A stretch of DNA of 64,000 nucleotides from Burkholderiaceae bacterium (GCA_031291325.1 JARLJG010000051.1:1-64000), one strand, 5' to 3'; positions 34,650-43,438 are shown, counted from the stretch's first letter. Numbers and translations: made by a program. The notes: generated from the letters alone by a model not told the origin.

Positions 34650-35861
34650 ATGAATCTGGTCTACAAAAACGAAAAGACATTGTTCGGAATTTTACTCGCC
34701 ATATCCTTGATTATTTGGGCTGGCTTCATCATCGGCACCTTCGGGGGCGCTTTGATCTATCTGCTGTTCGGCTACATTTTTTACCTCTTTGCGCAATCGG
34801 CGCTCATTTCCTACTTGAAGGGAACCGCTGTGCAGATCACCGCGACGCAGTTCCCGGATCTGCACGAAAGGGTTGTGGCCTGCTGTCAAAAGCTGGGCTT
34901 GCATGAGACTCCCGATGCCTACATTTTGCACGTCGACGGCGCTTTCAACGCTTTCGCGACGCGCTTCCTGGGGCGTAATTTCATCGTGCTGTTTTCAGAT
35001 ATCGTCGATGCGCTCGAAGAGAACCCGGACGCGCTCAATTTTTATATCGGCCACGAGATCGGCCACATCAAAAGAAACCACCTGCGCTGGGCGCCGGTGT
35101 TGTTTCCCGGCTCGGTCGTGCCCTTGATCGGCGCGGCTTATTCCAGAGCGCGCGAGTACACGGCTGATCGCCATGGGTTTGCCGCGTGTGCCGATGTCAA
35201 CAGTGCGCAATTCGGCCTGGCGGCGCTGGCGGCGGGCGGCAAACGCTGGCGCACCATGAGCAAGACCGCCTACGTGCAGCAAATTCGCGATACCCGGGGA
35301 TTTTGGATGTCGTTTCACGAATACCTGAGCGACTATCCGTGGCTGGTCAAGCGCATGGCCGTTATCAAGGGATTGGCGGCAGGTGTGGAAATGGATCCAC
35401 CGCGCAGAAATCCGTTCGCCGGTTTTCTCGCCCTGTTTGTTCCGCGCCTGGCCGTGGCGGGCGGCTCCGGTTCCTTGCTCATGACGGTTGCCATCATTGG
35501 TATTCTGGCCGCTGTCGCCATTCCCGCTTACCAGGACTATACGGCCAAGGCTAAGCTGCTCGGCGTGGTGTACATCGGCAAGCAGGCGACCGAGGCTGTG
35601 GCCAGCTATTATTATGCCAAGGGCGCGGTGCCGGACGATATCGCCGAGGCGGGCGTTTCTCCCAGCGCGTTCGGCGCCAACATCCAGGACATCAGCGTCG
35701 GAAAAAACGGCGCCGTCAAAGTGGATGTTTCAGTCGTGCCGTATGTCGGCAAATCCATTTTTTTCTTCCCGTCGCTGACCGCCGACAAGAAAATTGTGTG
35801 GCACTGCGAAAGCCGGGACATTCCGAACAAGGTCTTGCCGCTGGAATGTCAAGCGAAATAG
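34650..35861 (+). CDS. M48 metallopeptidase fused to a type IV pilin-like C-terminus
   Basis: The protein has 403 aa from the ATG at 34650; the upstream extension of the frame has no ribosome-binding site. Two N-terminal transmembrane helices (about 11-55) precede an M48 domain with HEIGH (135-139) and the third ligand in AREYTADRHG (E169). After a linker, residues 277-297 (LMTVAIIGILAAVAIPAYQDY) are unmistakably the pilin alpha1 helix, followed by a pilin-like globular tail ending in two Cys (WHCESRD...PLECQAK). The prepilin peptidase site and Glu5 are missing, so this segment probably serves as an anchor. Other M48 proteins carry different tails; this combination is unusual. Confidence 0.9.
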   Translation: MNLVYKNEKTLFGILLAISLIIWAGFIIGTFGGALIYLLFGYIFYLFAQSALISYLKGTAVQITATQFPDLHERVVACCQKLGLHETPDAYILHVDGAFNAFATRFLGRNFIVLFSDIVDALEENPDALNFYIGHEIGHIKRNHLRWAPVLFPGSVVPLIGAAYSRAREYTADRHGFAACADVNSAQFGLAALAAGGKRWRTMSKTAYVQQIRDTRGFWMSFHEYLSDYPWLVKRMAVIKGLAAGVEMDPPRRNPFAGFLALFVPRLAVAGGSGSLLMTVAIIGILAAVAIPAYQDYTAKAKLLGVVYIGKQATEAVASYYYAKGAVPDDIAEAGVSPSAFGANIQDISVGKNGAVKVDVSVVPYVGKSIFFFPSLTADKKIVWHCESRDIPNKVLPLECQAK

Positions 35862-35910
35862 GGTAAATTGCCATGAGCGAGCAATCGCCATATGTGCCGC
35901 CGACAGCTCC

Positions 35911-35930
35911 GTAGGCCGGGATGCAATCAT
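35911..35930 (+). repeat. Single REP half, CTGGGAT family
   Basis: GTAGGCCGGGATGCAATCAT is a degenerate single copy of the element seen in pairs at 36290, 49732 and 62227. Confidence 0.45.
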
Positions 35931-35970
35931 AGTATCTACTTGCTGCAAGAAGAATCATCGGAGCATTCGC

Positions 35971-36285
35971 ATGAAACGAAAAGTCAAAATAGCGGCGCTT
36001 ATCGTTTTTTTATTACCGTTTGTATACGCGTTCTTCTTTTGGAATTCATTACGTGAAATCGACAATTTTTGCGATAGTATCGACTCCACTACGAAGATGA
36101 GCGATCTGCAAGGACTAGCGCAACGTTCGGGCGTTGAACTTCATGGGCCAATGGAGATGCACGGAACATCAGGCGTATACATTTACGCAATTGCGGCAAG
36201 TGGATTTACGGCAGGCGAATACGCATGCGGTATTCATGGAGAAAGCCTATCGGGAACCGTTACCCAAAAGCACCGTGGTTATTAG
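35971..36285 (+). CDS. Small membrane-anchored hypothetical protein
   Basis: The protein has 104 aa from the ATG at 35971 with GGAG nine bases upstream. Residues 6-25 (IAALIVFLLPFVYAFFFW) form one transmembrane helix or uncleaved signal; the remainder is probably periplasmic and has two Cys (DNFCDS, EYACGI). No family is recognised. It follows the M48-pilin gene on the same strand after about 110 bp. Confidence 0.55.
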   Translation: MKRKVKIAALIVFLLPFVYAFFFWNSLREIDNFCDSIDSTTKMSDLQGLAQRSGVELHGPMEMHGTSGVYIYAIAASGFTAGEYACGIHGESLSGTVTQKHRGY

Positions 36286-36289
36286 GTCC

Positions 36290-36350
36290 GTAGGCTGGGA
36301 TGCAATCCCAGCAATGAGCGTGGAAAGCTGGGATTTGCATCCCAGCCTAC
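36290..36350. repeat. REPIN-like pair, CTGGGAT family
   Basis: The left palindrome 36290-36312 (GTAGGCTGGGATGCAATCCC and onward) and its inverted partner 36327-36350 are separated by only 14 bp. They sit between two convergent genes. Confidence 0.75.
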
Positions 36351-36353
36351 GCG

Positions 36354-38603
36354 CTACTCCAACGTCACCGCCAAATCGCGCCCCACCGTCGCCACGTTGC
36401 CGGCGAAATCGGCGGCGAAAATGCGGATCAGGTAATCGCCGCGCGGCAGTGCCGCCGGACGCCAACTGCCGCGCTTGGCGTGGCCATCGCGCACGGTGTT
36501 GGTCGCTACGTACAAGAAGCGCGTCGCCGCGCTGCCGTGCACGGTTTCGCCGCTGCCTTCGGCGTAGGCGAGTTTCACCGAGTCGCGGTCGGGCGGCAGG
36601 CGGTTGAATTCGAGATTGCAGAGCGGCTGCTCGAAGCCGGGCAGCGGCTCGCCGTTTGCGTGCAAGATCTGGTACCCGACTTTATACAGGCCCAGCCGCC
36701 GTCGCGCCGAATTGCCGTCCATTTGATCGTAGGCGCCGACCACGATGGACAACTCGGCGGCGTCGGCAGGCACCAGCAAGCGGCCCGCGCGCTTTTTGGC
36801 GAGCGGCGCGCCGTTGCGGTCTTGCAGTTGGATGCTTTCGATGCGCGGCGCGATGCTGTCGCGCATGCCCTCGAAACCCATCCCGAGCGAATTGACCGCG
36901 CTGCCGTTGGGCACGTATTCCAGATGCACGTGAAACATGCGGTTGACCGTGCCCAGCACGTCGCCGACCGCAAAGCGCGCGCCGCGCTTGACGCGCATGC
37001 GCGGCTTGCCGCGCTCGTCGCCGACTTGCGCGAAGCGCGGGTCGTCCTGCACCGCGTTTTTCTCGCTGCGGCCAACCCGCATATGGATGTAGCACAGCGC
37101 GTCGATGCACAAGCCTTCGCTCAAGTCGCCATAGCCCCAGTTAGCCAGCGCATCGCCGACCTTGCCGGCGGCCACCGCCAGCACCGGCGTGCCCATGTCG
37201 GCGCGCACGTCGACGCCGGCGTGAAAGTGGTCGCGGCTATCGCCATCGTCGTTGCCGCGCACCTCGCCCACGGTGCCGACGATTTCGTGCGGGCTGTGCT
37301 GCGGCTTGACCGGCCAGGCAAGCTTCGGCTGCGCTGCCGGCGGGGCGTTTTGCGGCAGTGCTACAGAAGCTGCGGCGGACTGACGCGGCGCGACGCGGCG
37401 CACGCCATGCATGTCCGCATCGGCCACCAGCAGCGCGCCGTCGGCGGCGATGGCGATGCCGCTCGGCTGCACCAGGCGCAGCGCCGTGTCGTCGCCGCTG
37501 GCGAAGTCGATATCGACGCCGCTCAAGCCGCGCAACTCGCCGCCGGGCGAGACTTGAAATAGCCTGCCATGCACGCCGCTGCCGACGTACAGAAAACCGT
37601 CCGTCGTCAGCGCCAGGCTGAGCGGCCTCTTGAACAGCGCCGCGCGGTCTTCCGGCTCCGCGCGCAGCAACGTGCCGACCTGCCCGGCGCGGTTGACGGT
37701 GCGGATCGCATTGTTGCGCGTGTCGGCCACTAGCACGTCGCCGTTGGCGGCCAGCGCCAGCGCGCAGGGCGTGTCGAACAGCGCTTGCGCCGCCGCGCCG
37801 TCGCGATAGCCGGGGCTGTTGCCGCCGGCCAGGGTGCTGACGATGCCAGCGGCGGAAATCATGCGGATGCGGTCGTTATAGGTGTCGGCCACGTACACGT
37901 TGCCGCCATGATCGACCGCCACGCCGATCGGCCCGTTGAAGCGCGCCTGCGCCGCCGCGCCGTCGCGATAACCGGCGCTGCCGTCGCCGCCCAGCGTGGT
38001 GACGACGCCTTGCGGCGTGATCTTGCGGATGGCGTTATTGCCGGTATCGGCCACATACAGATTGCCGGCCTCGTCGATGGCCAGGCCCGACGGCGTGTTG
38101 AACGACGCCTGCGCGCCGACGCCGTCGGCAAAACCTTCTGCCGCGCCGGCCAGCGTGGCAACTGTGCCATCGACTGCAATGCGGCGGATGCGATTGTTCT
38201 CGCCGGCATCGGCGACATACAGATTGCCGCTGCGATCGACGACCACGCCGTACGGGTCGGAAAAGCGCGCAGTGCGCGCCGCGCCATCGACCATGCCGGC
38301 TGCGGCGTCGCCGACAATTGGCGTAACTTGCGCCGCCCAGCCGAACGGTGTGCGCGGCGCGGGGGCAGGGCGGTCGGACGGCTTCGACGGCGCGCCGCCT
38401 TTGATGGCGAACCAGGCAACGCCGCCGATGATGGCGGCTGCGCATAGAATGACCGGCAAAACGAAGCGCAATCGGGGAATTTTTCGTGGCACTGTGGGTG
38501 AACTTGGCGTGGTTTTTCGACTGCGTAGTATAGCGGATCGGCGCTTGCGGCAAACTATACGAATCGAACCGGAGGGCGTCGAGCGATCATTTCGCCTTCT
38601 CAT
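36354..38603 (-). CDS. NHL-repeat protein with M23 peptidase domain
   Basis: The protein has 749 aa from the ATG at 38601-38603, which overlaps the upstream gene by 17 bp; a GTG at 38490-38492 (712 aa) is an alternative, and TATACT near 38532 could be a promoter inside the long form. One transmembrane helix (FVLPVILCAAAIIGGVAWF) anchors a periplasmic part with at least five NHL beta-propeller repeats (for example PSGLAIDEAGNLYVADTGNNAIRKI). An M23 (LysM-less) peptidase region follows, with HFHAGVDVRADMG and HVHLEYV, then a beta-sandwich tail. M23 enzymes cut peptidoglycan peptides; the propeller may bind protein or glycan. Confidence 0.87.
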   Translation of the reverse strand: MRRRNDRSTPSGSIRIVCRKRRSAILRSRKTTPSSPTVPRKIPRLRFVLPVILCAAAIIGGVAWFAIKGGAPSKPSDRPAPAPRTPFGWAAQVTPIVGDAAAGMVDGAARTARFSDPYGVVVDRSGNLYVADAGENNRIRRIAVDGTVATLAGAAEGFADGVGAQASFNTPSGLAIDEAGNLYVADTGNNAIRKITPQGVVTTLGGDGSAGYRDGAAAQARFNGPIGVAVDHGGNVYVADTYNDRIRMISAAGIVSTLAGGNSPGYRDGAAAQALFDTPCALALAANGDVLVADTRNNAIRTVNRAGQVGTLLRAEPEDRAALFKRPLSLALTTDGFLYVGSGVHGRLFQVSPGGELRGLSGVDIDFASGDDTALRLVQPSGIAIAADGALLVADADMHGVRRVAPRQSAAASVALPQNAPPAAQPKLAWPVKPQHSPHEIVGTVGEVRGNDDGDSRDHFHAGVDVRADMGTPVLAVAAGKVGDALANWGYGDLSEGLCIDALCYIHMRVGRSEKNAVQDDPRFAQVGDERGKPRMRVKRGARFAVGDVLGTVNRMFHVHLEYVPNGSAVNSLGMGFEGMRDSIAPRIESIQLQDRNGAPLAKKRAGRLLVPADAAELSIVVGAYDQMDGNSARRRLGLYKVGYQILHANGEPLPGFEQPLCNLEFNRLPPDRDSVKLAYAEGSGETVHGSAATRFLYVATNTVRDGHAKRGSWRPAALPRGDYLIRIFAADFAGNVATVGRDLAVTLE

Positions 38604-39000
38604 GCGCAGCCAACCCGACCGCCTTGTAATCGTAAGTCGGGTAGAACTCGGTGCGATACGCTCCCCAGGCGGTGTCTTCCAGCACGCGGTTGAGTTCGCG
38701 CAGGCGAGTGGCCGGCAGGCGCAGGGTAATCACTTGGCCGATGCCCATCGTCACGTACCAGCTCAACACTTCCATGCCTTGCGGCGGAAACGCCTTGTAG
38801 AAGCCTTGCTTTGCCAGCTGCGCGTTGAGCTCGCCCAATGGACGCGATTGATCGTGCTTGAGAAAGATCGTCAGCAATATCTCATTGTCGGCGCTGGCGT
38901 TGGCGGCAGGCGGTGGCGGCGCGGTTTGGGCATGAGCGCCGCAGGCGGCAAAACAAATCGACGATACTGCGATGATTGCCGCACGAGATAGGTAACGCAT
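38587..39000 (-). CDS. Exported hypothetical protein
   Basis: The protein has 137 aa. The signal peptide (MRYLSRAAIIAVSSICFAACGAHA) could be read as a Sec or lipoprotein signal (FAAC, Cys20). The mature part (EILLTIFLKHDQSRPLGELNAQLAKQGFYKAFPP...GQVITLRLPATRLRELNRVLE) has a ferredoxin-like alpha/beta pattern and resembles small exported proteins of unknown function found in Burkholderiales. Its end overlaps the start of the NHL-M23 gene. Confidence 0.72.
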   Translation of the reverse strand: MRYLSRAAIIAVSSICFAACGAHAQTAPPPPAANASADNEILLTIFLKHDQSRPLGELNAQLAKQGFYKAFPPQGMEVLSWYVTMGIGQVITLRLPATRLRELNRVLEDTAWGAYRTEFYPTYDYKAVGLAAHEKAK

Positions 39001-39057
39001 GGCCTGCTCCTTCGCGAATGGATGGTGGTTGGCGCCGCCGCGCCGCCTTTTATTGCG

Positions 39058-39480
39058 CTAATCGGCAGTCGGCAGCTGCCTTGCCTTGGCCATGATTTCC
39101 GCTTCGAACGCGCAGGATTTGCGCGCCAGCGTGTCCAGATGGACACCCTTGAGCGTGGTGCGGGCGGCCACTTCGCCGGTTTCGTCGTTGCGCATCTCGT
39201 GCGTGAAGCGGATGCTTTTTTCCTTGATTTCGATCAGCGTGGTATGCACCGACACGATGTCGCCGGCGTGCAATTCCTTGATGTAGGAAATATGCTGATC
39301 GACCGCCGCCATGCCGCGATTGGCGGTGCGCAGGTAGGACGGCGTCAAGCCCAGCGCGGCCAGGAATTGCCAGGTCGCTTCGTCGAACTTGCCGACATAC
39401 CACATCACGTTCATGTGGCCGACGTGGTCGCAATGCCACGGGTAGACGGTGCCTTTGTAGGTGAAAAGGGGTTGCTGCAT
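39058..39480 (-). CDS. Acyl-CoA thioesterase, 4HBT hotdog family
   Basis: The protein has 140 aa from the ATG at 39478-39480. The hotdog core has YPWHCDHVGHMNVMWYVGKFDEAT, matching the Asp/His-N active-site pattern of 4-hydroxybenzoyl-CoA thioesterases (DHVGHMN), then SYIKELHAGDIVSVHTTLIEIKEKSIRF. It hydrolyses acyl-CoA in the cytoplasm. The Shine-Dalgarno AGGAG is separated from the ATG by a run of nine C on the coding strand, an unusual spacer. Confidence 0.92.
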   Translation of the reverse strand: MQQPLFTYKGTVYPWHCDHVGHMNVMWYVGKFDEATWQFLAALGLTPSYLRTANRGMAAVDQHISYIKELHAGDIVSVHTTLIEIKEKSIRFTHEMRNDETGEVAARTTLKGVHLDTLARKSCAFEAEIMAKARQLPTAD

Positions 39481-39494
39481 GGGGGGGGGCTCCT
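39481..39494 (-). promoter_or_regulatory. Homopolymer spacer between Shine-Dalgarno and start codon
   Basis: Nine consecutive G on the plus strand (39481-39489) lie exactly between the thioesterase start codon and its AGGAG (39490-39494). Slippage here would change the spacing, and so translation efficiency, without altering the protein. Confidence 0.6.
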
Positions 39495-39589
39495 GGAGTT
39501 TGCTTGTGCAGGAAACTATACTCCATCGCGCCCGCCGCATCCAGCGTGCCGCCATATGGGCATGCAGACGATGCCAAGCGCTTCAAAAA

Positions 39590-40108
39590 CTACTTTGCCT
39601 CAGCCTGCTTCTTCATTTCCTCAACCGCCTGCGCCGTTGCTTTCTGCATCTCCTGCATCATCGGCACGATCAGTTGTTGCATGGCAGCCATCGATTTTTG
39701 CATCACTACCGGCATTTTCGCGATCAGCGCGTTGCCGGCGGGACTGGAATAGAACGCGATCAGGCCGTCGACCTCTTCCTGCGTGAACGAATCCCGATAG
39801 ATCGGAATATAGATTTTCTTGAGATTGTCCCAGCTTAACTGTTCACGCAAAATGGCGGTCATCTTCTTTGTAATCGACGCGCTCAGTGTCTTGGCCTTTG
39901 CGCTTTTCTCTGGCGGGAGCTTCTGTGCGTCGATTTCTTTGTCCGCCACAGATTTCATCATGTCTTCCATTTGCGGAATCATTTGTTCGACCAATTTTTG
40001 CGTTTGCGTTACGGTCAACAATTTTTCGATTGATTCCTGGCTGGGTTCGGCGGCATGGCAAAGAAACGGGACGGCGGACAGAAAAATGGCGACGAGGATT
40101 TTTTTCAT
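39590..40108 (-). CDS. DUF2059-domain exported protein
   Basis: The protein has 172 aa from the ATG at 40106-40108. The signal peptide ends PFLCHA; the mature part has the DUF2059 signature (ESIEKLLTVTQTQKLVEQMIPQMEDMM...YRDSFTQEEVDGLIAFYSSPAGNALIAKMPVVMQKSM). The FYSSPAGNALI motif is diagnostic. DUF2059 proteins are periplasmic and of unknown role. The tail is a charged helix. Confidence 0.92.
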   Translation of the reverse strand: MKKILVAIFLSAVPFLCHAAEPSQESIEKLLTVTQTQKLVEQMIPQMEDMMKSVADKEIDAQKLPPEKSAKAKTLSASITKKMTAILREQLSWDNLKKIYIPIYRDSFTQEEVDGLIAFYSSPAGNALIAKMPVVMQKSMAAMQQLIVPMMQEMQKATAQAVEEMKKQAEAK

Positions 40109-40466
40109 TTTGAGACCTTGGTTGGAGGGGTTAAAGTCGCCGACGCGGCGACTGCCTGCAGCGCCGACAGCATACCCGATCTGCGCATTGCCGCGCATCC
40201 CATATTCATGGGATGTGGCCATATGTCGTTCACTGAAACGTCAACGAACATTTCCGCTCGCATGCTGCACGCGTTCGATCAGGTGGGCGCGAAATTCCGG
40301 CGACATGTCCTGGCGGAAAGATACTACCCCGGAAGCTGGAAAACTGCGCGCGCAGCAATGCATTCGCGCACGGGTATTTTGCCGCGAATTGTGAGAGAAT
40401 CGGCATCGGGCATTGCCTAACGCGCAATGCGCCGAGCCGACCAATATGCGGGAAAAGGGGTATGAC

Positions 40467-41039
40467 ATGACAACACCAATCACCTTGCTTAACAAGTCGT
40501 CGATGGCGCGCTCTTTCGCTGCGCCGTCGTTGACCGCGGCGCTCATGCTGGCGTTATCGTTGACTGCGGCTACCGAGGAGCCCAAGAAGGCGACGGCGGC
40601 GTCGATCGCTTCCAAGTCGCCCGACTCCAACATTTGCAGCGTCAGCGCGCTCGACCGCACCTTGCCGTTTGCCGTTGGCGACAAGGCGCTGTACTTCGTC
40701 AACTTGCGCGACGGCGACAAGGTGCGCTCGCCGTTTCGCGCAGTGTTCGCCGTGTCCGGCATGGGCGTGGCCCCGGTCCAGGCCGGGCCGATCGAAGGCA
40801 CCGGCCACCATCACATCCTGATCGACCTGTCCCTGCCGCCGGACATCAAGAAGCCGATCCCGTTCGACAAGCCCGACGAGAAACTGCATCAGCATTACAA
40901 ACATTTCGGCAAAGGCGAAACCGAAGCGGTGCTCGACCTGCCCCCCGGCCATCACACGCTGCGCCTGATGTTTGCAGACAATACGCATGTGCCGTATTAC
41001 ATCGCCAGCAAGGAAATCGGCATCGACGTGCTGCCCTGA
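40467..41039 (+). CDS. DUF4399-domain exported protein
   Basis: The protein has 190 aa, with AAAAGGGG before the ATG. The N-terminus has a signal-like hydrophobic segment (FAAPSLTAALMLALSLTAATE) at residues 17-37. DUF4399 features are complete: VYFVNLRDGDKVRSPFRAVFAVSGMGVAPVQAGPIEGTGHHHILID and FGKGETEAVLDLPPGHHTLRLMFADNTHVPY. The His-rich GTGHHH motif suggests metal or ligand binding. It is periplasmic. The biological role is unknown. Confidence 0.9.
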   Translation: MTTPITLLNKSSMARSFAAPSLTAALMLALSLTAATEEPKKATAASIASKSPDSNICSVSALDRTLPFAVGDKALYFVNLRDGDKVRSPFRAVFAVSGMGVAPVQAGPIEGTGHHHILIDLSLPPDIKKPIPFDKPDEKLHQHYKHFGKGETEAVLDLPPGHHTLRLMFADNTHVPYYIASKEIGIDVLP

Positions 41040-41052
41040 TTGCAAGAAACTC

Positions 41053-41121
41053 GCAGGGTGGGCATGTTTTTGTGCCCGCGCCGTGGTCGACTCCGCGTGG
41101 GCAGAAATCTGCCCACCCTGC
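41053..41121. repeat. REPIN-like pair, GTGGGCA family
   Basis: GCAGGGTGGGCA...TGCCC (41053-41078) and its inverted partner (41095-41121) lie between the convergent DUF4399 and cupin genes. The GTAG head is changed to GCAG in both halves. Confidence 0.65.
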
Positions 41122-41125
41122 GAAA

Positions 41126-41587
41126 CTACCTGGCGGGATACGGTGTGCCGTCCTTGTGCACATACGCATCTTTCTTCGGATCGAAGAGCATGTCGATGTC
41201 GGAATAGGTGCTGACATCGTCGGCGTTTCTGCCTCCGACTTCCAGGCAGACTGCGGGCGCCGCGCTGCGGTTGACCAGGTGATGACCGTCGGGCCGGTTG
41301 GCCGGAAAGGCCGCGCAATCGCCGGCCCGCAAGAGCTGCTCGCCTGCGTCGGTCACCAGCGTCACCTCGCCCGCCACCACGAACACGAACTCGTCTTCCA
41401 GCGAATGCCAATGGCGCTGGCTCGACCACGCGCCCGGCGCAAGTTGCAGCAGATTGACGCCGAACTGCGTCAAGCCGCCGGCGTCGCCCAGGCATTGACG
41501 GATGCGCGCGCCCATCGGCGCGGCGAAAGGTTCCGGGTAGTTCGAGCCGACCCGCTGCGGGATCGTGGGCAAATCGAGTTTCGACAT
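41126..41587 (-). CDS. Cupin-domain protein
   Basis: The protein has 153 aa from the ATG at 41585-41587. It is a single cupin_2 barrel: LLQLAPGAWSSQRHWHSLEDEFVFVVAGEVTLVTDAGEQLLRAGDCAAFPANRPDGHHLVN, with the metal-binding H-W-H...E and final His. It may be an enzyme or small-molecule sensor; the substrate cannot be told from sequence. There is no signal peptide. Confidence 0.9.
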   Translation of the reverse strand: MSKLDLPTIPQRVGSNYPEPFAAPMGARIRQCLGDAGGLTQFGVNLLQLAPGAWSSQRHWHSLEDEFVFVVAGEVTLVTDAGEQLLRAGDCAAFPANRPDGHHLVNRSAAPAVCLEVGGRNADDVSTYSDIDMLFDPKKDAYVHKDGTPYPAR

Positions 41588-41690
41588 GGTGCGCCTTTCG
41601 TGCAGTTGGGTTGCGCGCAAGCGATGTGCGGCTCCCTATGCTACGCGAAAACGGCAGGCAATAGGGGCATGCCGTCGCCAAGCGCCGGCA

Positions 41691-42086
41691 TCAGCCGTTG
41701 GCATCAACAATCGTGCCCTGGTGGTACAGCACCTTCCAACCGTCGGCGGTGCGACGCCACAGCGTTGCGCGGCGCGTGTCGCGCGCGCCCTGGCGCAGCG
41801 CGTAAGTCAGCAGGAAATTGTCCGGCGCGATCTGCAGGCAATGAAAATCGCGCGCCACCCAGCTCGCCTCGTCCGGCTGCGGCCCCCGGCTGCCGAGCAA
41901 GTCGAGCACGAATTCCCGGCTGTAGCGCCGCCCGGAAGCGCCGACTTCCCAAAATCCGGCATCGGTCATCTGCGCAAACTCGGCGCGCGTGCTGGCGAAC
42001 TCCGGCCTGTGGAAAATCGGCTCGCGGCGGCGCAATTCATCCAGCACCGGCAATAGCTCTGGGGCGGTGACGAGTACAGGTTCCAA
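41691..42086 (-). CDS. DUF4440 / NTF2-like protein
   Basis: The protein has 131 aa, most likely from a TTG at 42084-42086, because a TTGGAGCAG ribosome-binding site lies eight bases upstream and the upstream frame has no ATG with support. The sequence (LLPVLDELRRREPIFHRPEFASTRAEFAQMTDAGFWEVGASGRRYSREFVLDLLG...ATLWRRTADGWKVLYHQGT) is a classical DUF4440 cone-shaped alpha+beta fold. Function unknown. Divergent from the DinB gene. Confidence 0.82.
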   Translation of the reverse strand: MEPVLVTAPELLPVLDELRRREPIFHRPEFASTRAEFAQMTDAGFWEVGASGRRYSREFVLDLLGSRGPQPDEASWVARDFHCLQIAPDNFLLTYALRQGARDTRRATLWRRTADGWKVLYHQGTIVDANG

Positions 42087-42208
42087 GGTTCTGCTCCAAT
42101 CGGGGTTTCGGATATTATGATGCAAGATGCGGCGGCGTGGCGGCGCAACGCCTGGCGGCGGATTTTTTGATAAGCTATGCGCATGCATACGCCCAACAAG
42201 GAAATTCC

Positions 42209-42709
42209 ATGCACTACGCACACAAGCTGGCCCTCTACAAGCAATGGGCGGACGATTTATTTCTATCGGTCGTCTGCACGCTGCCGGAAAGCGAGCTGCT
42301 CGCGCCGCGACCGATCGTTTTCGGCAGCTTGATCCGCACGCTGAACCACACCTATGCAATGGATTACGTGTGGCAATCGCACCTGCTCGGCAAGCCGCAC
42401 GGCCTGGCCACGCGCAACCCGGAAAGCCATCCGCCGATGGCCGAACTGGCCGCTGCGCAACGCGAGATGGATCAATGGTATGTCGAGTATGCGGGCGCGC
42501 TATCCCAGCATCGGTTGACCGAAATCGTCGAGTTCGATTTCATCGGCGGCGGGCGCGGCGCGATGTCGCGCTCCGATATTCTGCTGCACGTCGTCAACCA
42601 TGCGACCTACCATAGAGGGCACGCCGCCGATATTCTCTATCACATCAAGGTGTTTCCGCCGACGACCGATTATCCGGTGTTTCTCAGGGAATTGGTTAGT
42701 GAGGCGTAA
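42209..42709 (+). CDS. DinB-family protein
   Basis: The protein has 166 aa behind AACAAGGAA. It is a four-helix DinB/DUF664 fold with the metal-binding His pattern: LIRTLNHTYAMDYVW and LLHVVNHATYHRGHAADIL. DinB-like proteins are thiol-dependent transferases or metal-dependent enzymes; many are induced by stress. A second DinB-type gene starts at 63889. Confidence 0.9.
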   Translation: MHYAHKLALYKQWADDLFLSVVCTLPESELLAPRPIVFGSLIRTLNHTYAMDYVWQSHLLGKPHGLATRNPESHPPMAELAAAQREMDQWYVEYAGALSQHRLTEIVEFDFIGGGRGAMSRSDILLHVVNHATYHRGHAADILYHIKVFPPTTDYPVFLRELVSEA

Positions 42710-42719
42710 ATAAAGTTCT

Positions 42720-42839
42720 GTAGGTTGGGCTAAGCTCTATCAGCCCAACATCGGCAGCGCAGACGGCAAGCGCGAGGGATGCTGGATCCGGTCGCGCGAG
42801 CGTGGGATGTTGGGCTGGTGAAGCGTTAGCCCAACCTAC
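42720..42839. repeat. REPIN-like pair, TTGGGCT family
   Basis: The left palindrome 42720-42749 and inverted right palindrome 42809-42839 (ending CCTAC) flank a 59-bp spacer whose CGCAGACGG-AAGCGC stretch recurs in the pair at 48901-49021. Confidence 0.75.
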
Positions 42840-42857
42840 GACACTATCGATGACGCC

Positions 42858-43112
42858 TTACAATTTTGCCGCAGGCGAGCCTTTTCCAACCAGACCTGCG
42901 GCTTCAATCAACCGCTGCTGATGCTGCGTCGTCACGTCGAGATGCTGGGTCAAGTTGTCCAACGCCAATTCGACCAATGCTCCTTCCGCTATGGTTGTCC
43001 AACCTGGCCGATGGAAAATCGGAATCAGGACTTCTTCGAGCTTCCTGACCTTGGCGAGCTTTTCATCAAATGTCCGGGCCTTCGTTTCGAGTTTGCTGGT
43101 ATCGTGAGACAT
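42858..43112 (-). CDS. Small hypothetical protein
   Basis: The protein has 84 aa from the ATG at 43110-43112 with AAAGGAA upstream. It is helical and charged (KARTFDEKLAKVRKLEEVLIPIFHRPGW...DNLTQHLDVTTQHQQRLIEAAG) with no signal or membrane segment. No family is recognised. It sits alone between repeat elements. Confidence 0.6.
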   Translation of the reverse strand: MSHDTSKLETKARTFDEKLAKVRKLEEVLIPIFHRPGWTTIAEGALVELALDNLTQHLDVTTQHQQRLIEAAGLVGKGSPAAKL

Positions 43113-43333
43113 GGCAATATTCCTTTTGAGAAAACTACTCGATGGAAATTGGGACTGAGAAATATATAATCCCAATAATTGATAGGCTGGAACATTGACT
43201 AGAAGAGGATCTGCTGATTCCGACCTATGCGAAAAGTTTAGTCTTCTCCAATTTGATGTCTATCCCATAAATATGTGATGTAACAAAATTATCTAAAGCC
43301 CTTGGCTGGGGCTGGCGCAATAAGGTGTTTCGC

Positions 43334-43438
43334 GTAGGAGGCATTAACGCAGCGCAACGCGCCGTGTGTAATCGTGGCATGCCTTAACGGAATGCAACGG
43401 CGCCATGCGGCGCATTACGCTGCGCTAATGCCGCCCGA
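43334..43438. repeat. REPIN-like pair, GAGGCATTA family
   Basis: GTAGGAGGCATTAACGCAGC (from 43334) and an inverted relative ending TAATGCCGCCC near 43434 form a fifth palindrome family in the 350-bp gap between 43113 and 43464. The rest of the gap (43150-43320) is AT-rich with no gene seen. Confidence 0.6.
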
